From Bryobacterales bacterium (lineage in GTDB: Bacteria > Acidobacteriota > Terriglobia > Bryobacterales > Bryobacteraceae), in assembly GCA_020847045.1 (NCBI GenBank), contig JADLCT010000014.1, positions 124,001 through 188,000 of the forward strand: a stretch of 64,000 nucleotides of DNA, given 5' to 3'. Below, in pieces: positions 44,946 through 52,203 of the stretch (its first letter is position 1; each line of letters starts with the position of its first letter). Under the pieces are notes generated by a model. It saw only the letters and a program-made list of their open reading frames with translations, was not told the origin of the DNA and ran no database searches. Made by a program: the position numbers and the translations under genes.

Positions 44946-45542
44946 TCAGCGGTTGGCCGCGAAGATCGCGGCGGCCGAATCCGGAGCGGCAGGCCACTGC
45001 TGGCCGCGGCGGGCCGCCATTTCGCCTCCCATGGCGTCGCGCGCCGCCTGGTCGAATTCCGCAGACGCCACCGGGAACACCTCGCGCTCCTCGGCGGCGA
45101 TGTGGCCTTTGTACATCTCACGCAACGCGGCAATCTGTGAGGCCATCCGCCCGGCATCTTCCGGCGTCAGATTGCCCGCGGTAAGCCATGCCATCCCCAG
45201 GCGGTCGATTTCGGCATGGCTCTCGTCGGCCACGCCGTGCTGCGCCTCCAACTCGTCCACTCTCGCCAGAATGGCCTTCGCGGCGGGGCTGTCGAGCGTT
45301 CGCAGCCGGGGGAACAGCGTCTTTTCCTCATCCGCCGTATGCTTCGGCGCGGCTTCACGGAAGTAGCGCAACGCGGTATCCAAGGCGCCCCGCTGCTCGG
45401 TTGTGAGCGGTCCGCCGCCCGCCAGTTCGCACACCCGCCCGAGGACTCCCAGGAACCGCTCGATGCGGCGGTGGCAGTCGGTCAACAGCCCGACGGGATC
45501 TCCAAAGCTGCTCTCCTGCTTGGCTCCGATGACGATCGGCAT
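44946..45542 (-). CDS. Hemerythrin-domain protein
   Basis: 198 residues from ATG 45542, favoured over GTG 45548 because GGGAGGA is 9 nt upstream of it. A four-helix hemerythrin-like domain is recognised by LLTDCHRRIERFLGVL near 20, PKHTADEEKTLFPRL near 72, a further QHGVADESHAEIDRL, and GHIAAEEREVFPVA near 150, giving the His/Glu di-iron ligands. Family members bind O2, NO or store iron. It is the last gene of the nsrR-led cluster, so a role in nitrosative stress or oxygen handling is likely. Confidence 0.88.
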   Translation of the reverse strand: MPIVIGAKQESSFGDPVGLLTDCHRRIERFLGVLGRVCELAGGGPLTTEQRGALDTALRYFREAAPKHTADEEKTLFPRLRTLDSPAAKAILARVDELEAQHGVADESHAEIDRLGMAWLTAGNLTPEDAGRMASQIAALREMYKGHIAAEEREVFPVASAEFDQAARDAMGGEMAARRGQQWPAAPDSAAAIFAANR

Positions 45543-45564
45543 TCTCACTATCCTCCCAATTCCA

Positions 45565-45587
45565 TTGTCCTGAATTTTTGTCCTGAA
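45565..45587. repeat. Direct repeat upstream of the hemerythrin gene
   Basis: TTGTCCTGAA occurs at 45565-45574 and 45578-45587, 13 bp apart. It could be a regulator site for the hemerythrin gene or a short duplication. Confidence 0.3.
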
Positions 45588-45602
45588 GCCTGGCGGCGAG
45601 GC

Positions 45603-46913
45603 TCAACCGGTGGCGGCCGCCACCTGCTCCCGCAGATGCGCGGGTGGCTGCAGGAACGTGAGCCCCAGGTTCACCGCGAAGAATGTGACCGCGGTCATCT
45701 CGATTACCGCGGAAACCGGCAGCAGAGGCCACAGAGAGGGCAGGTATCCCTCGTAAGCTCCAACCTCGGAGACCACGCGCAGAGTGCAGCCAGCGTTCAG
45801 CAGCGCGAGGCTGGCAAACATGAGGCGCGAGTTGAACAGAAGCCGCATTCCACAAAAGGCCGGCAGGATCCGCTGTCCGATGGCGAACACCATCGTGGCG
45901 ATATAGCCCACCGTGAGCGCATGTCTGGAGGCGCCCCACAACCCGCCCGCCTGGTCCCATGCGGCGGCTGCCAGCGTCAGCACGGCCGAGGCGAGAAGCC
46001 ATACATAGGCCACGCGCACGAAGGCCGGAAAGCTGGGATGGACGCCGGTGATCTTCGCCGGGCGCACGCTGCGTTGAAAGACGCGAACCGCACAGGCGGC
46101 CAACGTGGCGCCGGCCAGGAACAGCAGCGATGCCGGAATCCAAACACCCAGCAAGGCTCCCGCCACAGCGGCGGCGTTCACCAGAATCGCGGCCGCCAGC
46201 AGCCCGGAAGCGGGATTGGGAAGTCCCAGGAACACCGGCAGCCAGCGGGCGCTGAACCCCCAAATAGTGACCACCGGAAAGGCCCAGGTGAACAACGCGA
46301 GCAGACGCTGATTGACAACGTGTGGAATGGCCGGACCGCTTCCGTGCTGAGCCGCCTGCACTGTTACGAACAGGTTGGCCGCCAGGCTCAGGAGAAACCC
46401 GAGAGATCCCGCGATGACGGCGCCCATCCAGACGCGCGATTCCAGCGTTCCACTCGCCGGAGCCGTCTTGGGCGCGCGGTGACGGCTGACTGTGAGGAAA
46501 AAGATCAGAAATCCCGCCAGTTCCAACACGGCGGACAGTGGGAGCAGGCTGCGCCATTGCCACTCCCACAAGTTGGTTGCCCATCGAAGCGACACACCGG
46601 CCGTCCACAGCGCCCAGCTCAGCCAGGCGCGGTTCACCGCGAACCGGCCCGCACCTCCCATCTTCGACAGCGAGTAGAACCCGATGCCGAGGATGAAGGT
46701 TCCGATCCAGCCGAAGATCTGCGCGTGTCCATGAGCCTGTAGCCAGGATGGATCGAGACCCGAGGCCGAATGCGCGCCGGAAATCGCGATGAGATTCCAG
46801 GCGCCGAGAAAGGTTCCGGGAAGCAGCATGAACAGCAGTCCGGTGACAATCCACACGGTCACCGCCCGCTGCAGCGCGGCCTCATGCTGCTTGATGGCTT
46901 CGATGTGTTCCAT
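45603..46913 (-). CDS. nnrS: NnrS-family membrane protein
   Basis: 436 residues with about twelve hydrophobic segments. The N-terminal block QAHGHAQIFGWIGTFILGIG is characteristic of NnrS, a heme/copper membrane protein needed for resistance to nitric oxide and nitrosative stress. VVNQRLLALFTWAFPVVTIWGFS and GYIATMVFAIGQRILP carry more conserved positions. In Vibrio, NnrS lowers dinitrosyl-iron formation on iron-starved metabolic proteins. It lies 12 bp after ric/scdA and 60 bp before the hemerythrin gene, all on one strand under NsrR. Confidence 0.88.
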   Translation of the reverse strand: MEHIEAIKQHEAALQRAVTVWIVTGLLFMLLPGTFLGAWNLIAISGAHSASGLDPSWLQAHGHAQIFGWIGTFILGIGFYSLSKMGGAGRFAVNRAWLSWALWTAGVSLRWATNLWEWQWRSLLPLSAVLELAGFLIFFLTVSRHRAPKTAPASGTLESRVWMGAVIAGSLGFLLSLAANLFVTVQAAQHGSGPAIPHVVNQRLLALFTWAFPVVTIWGFSARWLPVFLGLPNPASGLLAAAILVNAAAVAGALLGVWIPASLLFLAGATLAACAVRVFQRSVRPAKITGVHPSFPAFVRVAYVWLLASAVLTLAAAAWDQAGGLWGASRHALTVGYIATMVFAIGQRILPAFCGMRLLFNSRLMFASLALLNAGCTLRVVSEVGAYEGYLPSLWPLLPVSAVIEMTAVTFFAVNLGLTFLQPPAHLREQVAAATG

Positions 46914-46925
46914 GCGCGGCCGGTA

Positions 46926-47651
46926 TCAGCCCTTGGACGCTTCCAGTTGCAGGGCGCGGGGGAACAGGATGTTGTTCTCCAGGTGCACGTGCACATGGAG
47001 ATCGTGCTCGAGGTCCTGAAGGCCCCGCATCAAGGCGCGGTAGGTGACGCAGGCATAGTCGGGCAGGTTGTAGCCGCTGGTGATCTTGCGGATCTGGGCC
47101 AGGGCGCGGCCCGCGTCATCATGCTCGGCTTCCATCGCGTGAATGGGGTTGGCCACCGAGCCGAACGGGGACGGCGGCGGCGCCTGGCCCGCCTTGGCGG
47201 CCGCCTCCGACGCGGCGATGGCGGGAAACAGCATCATCTCTTCTTTCTGCGTATGCGACTCCATCTCCGAGCGCAAGCCGGCGAACGCCTCCGGCAGGCC
47301 CTGCAGAGTTGGACCGTAGCGCTCGTTGTACACGCGGTACACCTTGTCGAGACGCATCTGGATGGCTGGAAACTCCCGCCGCAGATACTCGTGGTGGGTC
47401 GAGACGATGTGGTTGATCAGGCCTTCCAGCGGCGCCGTGTTCCAGTCCACGCCGGACTCCGGCGCCTGCCGCGCGGCCTCCTCCAATTCACGCTCGACGG
47501 CCTGCGCGTCGAGGCCCTTGTCGCGGCAGACGTCGGCCAGGGGCCGTTTTCCACCGCAGCAGTAGTCGATTCCCAACTTTTCAAAGACGCGTACCGCCGC
47601 GATGGAACTCGCGGCAATCTCGGCCACTGTTCTCGTATCTGTTACTGGCAT
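46926..47651 (-). CDS. ric: Iron-sulfur cluster repair di-iron protein (RIC/ScdA/YtfE)
   Basis: 241 residues. N-terminal ScdA domain with GIDYCCGGKRPLADVC near 27-42, then a hemerythrin-like part with STHHEYLRREFP, ESHTQKEEMMLFPAI and EAEHDDAGR, and HVHVHLENNILFP near 225, the di-iron ligands. RIC restores iron-sulfur clusters damaged by nitric oxide or oxidants and may supply iron. A strong ribosome-binding site (AAGGAG) precedes ATG 47651. In E. coli the homologue (ytfE) is the classic NsrR target, as expected for this cluster. Confidence 0.93.
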   Translation of the reverse strand: MPVTDTRTVAEIAASSIAAVRVFEKLGIDYCCGGKRPLADVCRDKGLDAQAVERELEEAARQAPESGVDWNTAPLEGLINHIVSTHHEYLRREFPAIQMRLDKVYRVYNERYGPTLQGLPEAFAGLRSEMESHTQKEEMMLFPAIAASEAAAKAGQAPPPSPFGSVANPIHAMEAEHDDAGRALAQIRKITSGYNLPDYACVTYRALMRGLQDLEHDLHVHVHLENNILFPRALQLEASKG

Positions 47652-47730
47652 AATTGCAATCTCCTTGTTTGAAGTGTGATAACGATAAACTGAAATTTCG
47701 CGCCGTAACCGCCTGGTCCGCCCGGCCGCA

Positions 47731-48234
47731 TCACTGCGTCACGGGCCACTCCGGCGGAAAACATTCGGGGCACTGCTGATCCACGAAGCGAAGCCACTCC
47801 AGAAGCGCGTCCACCGTGGGCGCGCCGTCGCCACGCGAAGCCTTGCTGGTGAACACCACCTCGCCCCACCGGTCGGTCACGAACACGGTGAGGCGCGGCT
47901 CGTTCAAACCGGATGACAACGCCCGGCGCACCGCGCCCGCCGCATCCACAACCACGTCAAAGGGCCAGGCGGCGGCCTCGGGCAGCAGCCGCGGCAGGAC
48001 GGCGATCACGTGGCCCTCGTTGCGGCTGATTTCCTCATTCGCAGCCGCAAGTGAGGCCATCAGGCCCGAGCAATCCTCCCCGGCCAGGATGATCAGCAGG
48101 TTCTTCCGGTCCTTGAAGTCCGACAAGCGCCGCTGCTCGCCCGTGGAGGTCACATACGCCACGTCCGGCAGGCAAAGCCCCGGTTCGAATCCGTACTCCG
48201 GACCGCTTGCCCGGACCGCTCTCACGGTATCCAT
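47731..48234 (-). CDS. Thioredoxin-fold (redoxin-like) protein of the nsrR cluster
   Basis: 167 residues from ATG 48234; the reading frame extends far upstream but overlaps nsrR. A redoxin-like pattern is seen: GFEPGLCLPDVAY near the start, LSDFKDRKNLLIILAG (strand plus helix), a single Cys at 55 (GEDCSGL) in the place of the peroxidatic Cys, and RLTVFVTDRWGEVVFTS. A CPEC pair sits at the C-terminus. It probably acts as a peroxiredoxin-like or thiol protein in NO/redox stress. Substrate unknown. It lies 29 bp after nsrR. Confidence 0.65.
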   Translation of the reverse strand: MDTVRAVRASGPEYGFEPGLCLPDVAYVTSTGEQRRLSDFKDRKNLLIILAGEDCSGLMASLAAANEEISRNEGHVIAVLPRLLPEAAAWPFDVVVDAAGAVRRALSSGLNEPRLTVFVTDRWGEVVFTSKASRGDGAPTVDALLEWLRFVDQQCPECFPPEWPVTQ

Positions 48235-48263
48235 ATGGCCTCTCCCTTCCTTTCCGTTCCTGA

Positions 48264-48722
48264 TCAACTTGGCCTGCTCTCCGCCAGCTCGATGTTCAGC
48301 AGGGACTGCAGCCGCGTCCGGTTCTGGAGCAGGTCGGCCAGCGTGTGATTGTCCAGGACATTCAGAAACGCCGCCACGGCCTTTTCCAGAACCTCCTGAA
48401 GACGGCAGGCCGGAGTGATCACGCAATCGCCGCGACGGTCCGGATCGAAACATTCGGTGATGGCGAAGTCCGGCTCCATCTGCCTGACCACCTGTCCCAG
48501 GTTGATCTGCTCCGGTCCTCCGGCCAGCCTCATCCCGCCGCCGCGTCCGCGCACCGTTTCGATGTAGCCGAGCTTGCCCAGGTTGTGAATGATCTTCATC
48601 AGATGGTTGGCCGACACGCCGTAGGTTTCGGAAAGCTCGCGGATGGTCGCCAACCTCCCGCCGCGAAGGCCGAGGTAGATGAGGACGCGAAGACTGTAAT
48701 CGGTGTAGGCGGTGAGCCGCAA
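48264..48722 (-). CDS. nsrR: Rrf2-family regulator, NsrR (NO-sensing)
   Basis: 152 residues. N-terminal winged helix with TAYTDYSLRVLIYLGLR, SANHLMKIIHNLGKLGYIET and RGRGGGMRL. Cluster ligands Cys91, Cys100 and Cys106 (CFDPDRRGDC then VITPAC). NsrR binds an Fe-S cluster that reacts with NO, relieving repression. A good NsrR site lies at 48746-48768 over its own promoter, so autoregulation is likely. It heads the operon of NO-stress genes. The C-x8-C spacing is somewhat wider than the C-x4/5-C of best-known NsrR proteins. Confidence 0.9.
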   Translation of the reverse strand: MRLTAYTDYSLRVLIYLGLRGGRLATIRELSETYGVSANHLMKIIHNLGKLGYIETVRGRGGGMRLAGGPEQINLGQVVRQMEPDFAITECFDPDRRGDCVITPACRLQEVLEKAVAAFLNVLDNHTLADLLQNRTRLQSLLNIELAESRPS

Positions 48723-48735
48723 CGGGAAACCTTCC

Positions 48736-48764
48736 TTGACATCAAAAGATGTATTTCACATACT
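48736..48764 (+). promoter_or_regulatory. Promoter of the fused E1 gene (-35 and -10)
   Basis: TTGACA (48736-48741, perfect) and CATACT (48759-48764, 4 of 6) are 17 bp apart. The NsrR site begins just after the -35 and covers the -10. Confidence 0.55.
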
Positions 48765-48768
48765 TGTT
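48746..48768. promoter_or_regulatory. Putative NsrR operator
   Basis: A 23-bp imperfect palindrome: the left half AAGATGTATTT fits the NsrR half-site perfectly, a single C is the centre, and the right half ACATACTTGTT matches the inverse in 8 of 11 positions. It overlaps the promoters of both divergent genes. Confidence 0.7.
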
Positions 48769-48794
48769 ATACAAGCTCTGTGCGAACTTTGCAA
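48766..48794 (-). promoter_or_regulatory. nsrR promoter
   Basis: Minus-strand TTGCAA (48794-48789) and TATAAC (48771-48766) with a 17-bp spacer. The -10 overlaps the operator's right arm, consistent with autorepression. Confidence 0.6.
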
Positions 48795-48841
48795 GAGCGA
48801 TTCGCCGGAAACCGCTAAAACCGGCGGACAGGAGGCGGAAA

Positions 48842-50872
48842 ATGGTCACGCCTGCGTTGTCACCGGACCAGGGCGGCACCATCGTGCCGCATGAGCTCAC
48901 GCTGAGTCTCTACCGGAAGATGCTCACCACGTTGTATGTGGATGAGCGGTTGAAGGTCTTCGCCCGTCAGGGGAAATGCACGTTTCATGCCTCGACGCGG
49001 GGTCATGAAAAGATTCAGGCGGCGATGACGCTCCTGCTGCAGCCGCGCCACGACTGGTTCTTCACCTACTACCGGGAGAAGGGAATCGCGCTGGGCCTGG
49101 ACATGCCGCTGCGGGATCTGTTTCTTGCGATGTTGAGCCGCGAGGGCGATCCAGGGTCCAACGCGCGGAACATGCCGGAGCACTTTTCCTCACCCGAGTT
49201 GCATCTGGTTGCCCAAACGGCCTGCACGGGAACGCAGTTCCTTCCCGCCGCCGGCATGGCGAAGGCGCTTCGGAAGGATGGCTCCGATGCCATCGTGTAT
49301 GTCTCTTCGGGCGAGGGCGCCACGAGCGAAGGCGAGTTTTTCGAGGCGTTGAACTGGGCAGCGCGCGACCATTTGCCGGTGCTGTTCGTGATCCAGAACA
49401 ACGGATACGCCATCAGCGTGCCACAATCGAGCCAGACGGTGTCGGAGATTCACCGCATTGCGCGCGGCTTCGGCGTGGCGTCTTACGACCTGGATGGCAC
49501 ATGGTTTGAGCCGATGTACCAGACGCTGCCACCGGTGATCCATCGCATGCGCGAGGGCGGCGGTCCGGCGCTGGTGGAGGCGCGCGTGGTGCGCATGGAC
49601 TCGCACTCTTCGTCGGATGACCAGCGGAAGTACCGCACGGCGGAGGAGCTGGCGGAGCTGGCGCCGCGGGACCCGATCCACCAGACGGAACAGTATCTGC
49701 TTCGTCACCGCGTGCTCAGCGCGGAGGATGTGGCCGGGATCCGGGCCTCGATCCGTGAGCAGGTGGACCGCGCCGCGGCCGAGGCGGATGCCGCGCCCAT
49801 CCCTGAAGAAGCCGGCGTGATGGCACACATTTTCTCCGGCAGCGCGCCGGAGACGGCCAGCCAGCCGGCTCCACGCTACCTCTCCGAGGAACCGGTGACC
49901 ATGATCGACGCGATCAACCATGGGCTTCGCGAAGAGATGGAACGGAATCCCAAGATCGTTATGTGGGGCGAGGATATCGCCGATCCGAAGGGGGGTGTGT
50001 TCGGAGTCACGCGCGGCCTCTCCACGGCCTATCCTGAGCGCGTCCGGAACTCGCCGCTGGCCGAGGCCAGCATTGTGGGCGTGGCGGGCGGCATGGCGAT
50101 GGGCGGTTACAAGCCGGTGGTGGAAATTCAGTTCGCCGACTACCTTTGGCCCGCGTTCATGCAGTTGCGCGACGAAATCGCCACGGTGCGGTGGAGAAGC
50201 CAGGGGCAGTGGAGTTGCCCCGTTGTGGTCCGGATCGCGGTTGGCGGCTACATCAAAGGCGGCCCGTGGCATTCGGCCTGCGTGGAGGCGGCTTTTGCGC
50301 ACATCCCCGGCTGGTATGCCGTGTTTCCGAGTTGCGCCGAAGATGCGAAAGGATTGATGAAGACGGCGGCGCGCTCGGTGGACCCGGTCATCTTTCTGGA
50401 GCACAAGGGGCTCTACCGCCGCGTGCAGGCCAAGACGCCCGAACCGGACGGCGGCTACCTGATTCCATTTGGCCAGGGGCGTGTGCGCCGGGAGGGCGGC
50501 GATGTCACCGTGGTGACCTGGGGCAGTGCTGTCTACCTGGCCCTGGAGGCGGCGCGGCGGGCGGAAAAACGTGGAATCTCGATCGAGGTTGTGGACCTGC
50601 GCTCCATCGTTCCGCTCGATGAAGAGATCATTCTAAACAGCGTCCGCAAGACGAACCGGGTGGTTGTGACGCACGAGGATTCGTTGACGATGGGCTTCGG
50701 CGCGGAGGTGGCGGCCCGCATTGGCGAGAAGTTTTTCGAGCATCTCGACGCGCCAGTGGTGCGGGTTGCCGCGCGGGACTCCTTCGTGCCCTCGGCGGCC
50801 AATCTCGAACTGGCCGTGCTGCCTTCGGTGGAGGATGTGGAGCGGGGGGTGGAGCAGGTTGTCCGCTATTGA
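48842..50872 (+). CDS. Fused 2-oxoacid dehydrogenase E1 (alpha plus beta)
   Basis: 676 residues from ATG 48842, with AGGAGG 6 nt upstream; the longer frame to 48749 would run through the operator and is not a gene. Residues about 1-340 are the E1-alpha part: TPP-binding SSGEGATSEGEFFEAL, ending in the IQNNGYAISVP loop. About 365-676 is E1-beta: WGEDIADPKGGVFGVT, EASIVGVAGGMAMGG and RIAVGGYIKGG. It decarboxylates a 2-oxoacid (branched-chain or related) and transfers the acyl group to lipoyl E2. No E2 or E3 is nearby. Its promoter is overlapped by an NsrR site, so it may be NO-responsive. Confidence 0.9.
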   Translation: MVTPALSPDQGGTIVPHELTLSLYRKMLTTLYVDERLKVFARQGKCTFHASTRGHEKIQAAMTLLLQPRHDWFFTYYREKGIALGLDMPLRDLFLAMLSREGDPGSNARNMPEHFSSPELHLVAQTACTGTQFLPAAGMAKALRKDGSDAIVYVSSGEGATSEGEFFEALNWAARDHLPVLFVIQNNGYAISVPQSSQTVSEIHRIARGFGVASYDLDGTWFEPMYQTLPPVIHRMREGGGPALVEARVVRMDSHSSSDDQRKYRTAEELAELAPRDPIHQTEQYLLRHRVLSAEDVAGIRASIREQVDRAAAEADAAPIPEEAGVMAHIFSGSAPETASQPAPRYLSEEPVTMIDAINHGLREEMERNPKIVMWGEDIADPKGGVFGVTRGLSTAYPERVRNSPLAEASIVGVAGGMAMGGYKPVVEIQFADYLWPAFMQLRDEIATVRWRSQGQWSCPVVVRIAVGGYIKGGPWHSACVEAAFAHIPGWYAVFPSCAEDAKGLMKTAARSVDPVIFLEHKGLYRRVQAKTPEPDGGYLIPFGQGRVRREGGDVTVVTWGSAVYLALEAARRAEKRGISIEVVDLRSIVPLDEEIILNSVRKTNRVVVTHEDSLTMGFGAEVAARIGEKFFEHLDAPVVRVAARDSFVPSAANLELAVLPSVEDVERGVEQVVRY

Positions 50873-50885
50873 GGGACACGGAAGC

Positions 50886-50975
50886 TGGCGGTGAGGGTGG
50901 GATTCGAACCCACGGAACCCGTAAAGGTTCAACGGTTTTCGAGACCGCCCGATTCAACCGCTCTCGCACCTCACC
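50886..50975 (-). tRNA. tRNA-Ser(CGA)
   Basis: A class II tRNA with long variable arm. Acceptor arms GGTGAGG (5', at 50975) and CCTCACC are fully paired, followed by G and an encoded CCA. The anticodon stem GCGGT/ACCGT encloses CTCGAAA, giving anticodon CGA (codon UCG). The T arm is GTGGG with TTCGAAT loop. The gene lies on the opposite strand of its neighbours. Confidence 0.93.
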
Positions 50976-51112
50976 GGGCCTGTGCGCCTGCCGGCCGGTT
51001 GGCCGCGCGCTTCATCCAATATAGCAAGTGCACGTCCCGCATGTCCCATCCACTTTTCCTGTCACGCCGTGCGCGTGGCTGCATCCCGATGGATGGAGGG
51101 CGATCCAGGGCC

Positions 51113-51538
51113 ATGGAAGTTCAAATCCGGCATACCGAAGGCGCCGCGTTTGTTGTCTCGGCGCGCGGCCATGAAATCATGTGCGATCAGCCGAGGGAGA
51201 ACGGCGGCGGCGATGGCGGCCTGACTCCGCCTGAACTGCTGCTGGCCTCGCTGGGGACCTGCGCTGGATATTACGCGCTGCAATATCTGCGCGCGCGCAA
51301 GCTGCCGGAAACCGGCCTCGCCGTGCGCGTAGAGGCCGAAAAAGCCGCCTCGCCGGCGCGCCTGGGCCGGTTTGCCATCCACGTGGACGCGCCGCCTTTG
51401 GAGGCCCGCCATGAGGAAGGACTGCTCCGCGCCGTCCGCGCCTGCCTGATTCACAACACCATGCACGCCAGTCCGGAAATCGCGACCATCATCCACATGC
51501 GTCCGGCGCCCATGCCGGAAGTTACAATGAAGGCGTGA
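51113..51538 (+). CDS. OsmC-family protein
   Basis: 141 residues from ATG 51113; the frame runs upstream through the tRNA, which cannot be coding. Two conserved cysteines are in LLASLGTCAGYYALQYL near 52 and VRACLIHNTMH near 113, matching the OsmC/YhfA layout in which they may reduce peroxides with thiol help. DGGLTPPELLL is the family block before the first Cys. There are no sugars or redox genes nearby. The stop overlaps the ECF sigma start by 4 bp, so the two may be coupled. Confidence 0.85.
   Translation: MEVQIRHTEGAAFVVSARGHEIMCDQPRENGGGDGGLTPPELLLASLGTCAGYYALQYLRARKLPETGLAVRVEAEKAASPARLGRFAIHVDAPPLEARHEEGLLRAVRACLIHNTMHASPEIATIIHMRPAPMPEVTMKA
51523..51528 (+). promoter_or_regulatory. 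-10-like hexamer 6 nt before the ECF sigma start
   Basis: TACAAT inside the OsmC gene ends 6 nt before GTG 51535. If used, the sigma factor would be expressed from a leaderless transcript independent of OsmC. Confidence 0.3.
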
Positions 51539-52203
51539 ACACGGTCGCGCCGGGCCCGCAACGGGCCATCGAAATCGAACTGGCGCGGGATCTTCTGGCG
51601 GGCAAGCCGGAGGCGTTCGACCGTTTTGTCGAGATCTTCCGCTCCAAGCTGTTTCAATACACCTTCCTTGTATGCGGCCAGCGCGAAGACGCCGAGGAGG
51701 TGGCGCAGGAGACGCTGCTGAAGGCCTTTGAACGCTTCCGCCAGTTGCGCGAGCCCGAACATATCCGCTCGTGGATGTTTACGATCGCCCGCAACGAGTG
51801 CATGATGAAGCGCCGCCGGAGCCTGTTCGCGCCCGAACGCGAGTTGTCCCTGGACGATTCCGGACTGGACCATGTGGTGGCCGACAGCGCCAGCCTGCCC
51901 GAAGAGGAACTGCTCAGGGCCGAACTGCGCGAGGCGCTTCATGACGCCGTCTCCTCGCTGCCGGAAAACTACCGCCCGGTGCTGCTGCTGCGTGACGTGG
52001 AGGAGTTGTCCACGGCGGAAACGGCCCAGGTGCTCGATTTGAGCGAGGACGTGATTAAACAGCGGCTGCGCCGCGCTCGTCTGATGCTGCGTGAGCGCAT
52101 GGAAGCCCGCATGTTCCGGCGCGCTCCGCTGGAGGAGGCTCCCGGCGTCACTTCCGAGTCGCGGGAACAGTTGCGCCAGGCCTTTCTCAAAGGCTGCTGC
52201 TAA
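51535..52203 (+). CDS. ECF-type RNA polymerase sigma factor
   Basis: 222 residues. Region 2 has YTFLVCGQREDAEEVAQETL and KAFERFRQLREPEHIRSWMF. Region 4 has LPENYRPVLLLRDVEELSTA and AQVLDLSEDVIKQRLRRAR. There is no N-terminal region 1. It directs polymerase to a small stress or envelope regulon; no anti-sigma gene adjoins it, since the next gene is convergent recN. A C-terminal tail of about 20 residues ends in Cys-Cys (LKGCC), which could hold metal or a redox signal. It overlaps the OsmC stop. Confidence 0.9.
   Translation: MNTVAPGPQRAIEIELARDLLAGKPEAFDRFVEIFRSKLFQYTFLVCGQREDAEEVAQETLLKAFERFRQLREPEHIRSWMFTIARNECMMKRRRSLFAPERELSLDDSGLDHVVADSASLPEEELLRAELREALHDAVSSLPENYRPVLLLRDVEELSTAETAQVLDLSEDVIKQRLRRARLMLRERMEARMFRRAPLEEAPGVTSESREQLRQAFLKGCC

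Noticed and set aside
48749-48841. Upstream extension of the E1 frame to ATG 48749
   Set aside because: It would begin inside the NsrR site and run over the promoter. ATG 48842 has AGGAGG at the right distance.
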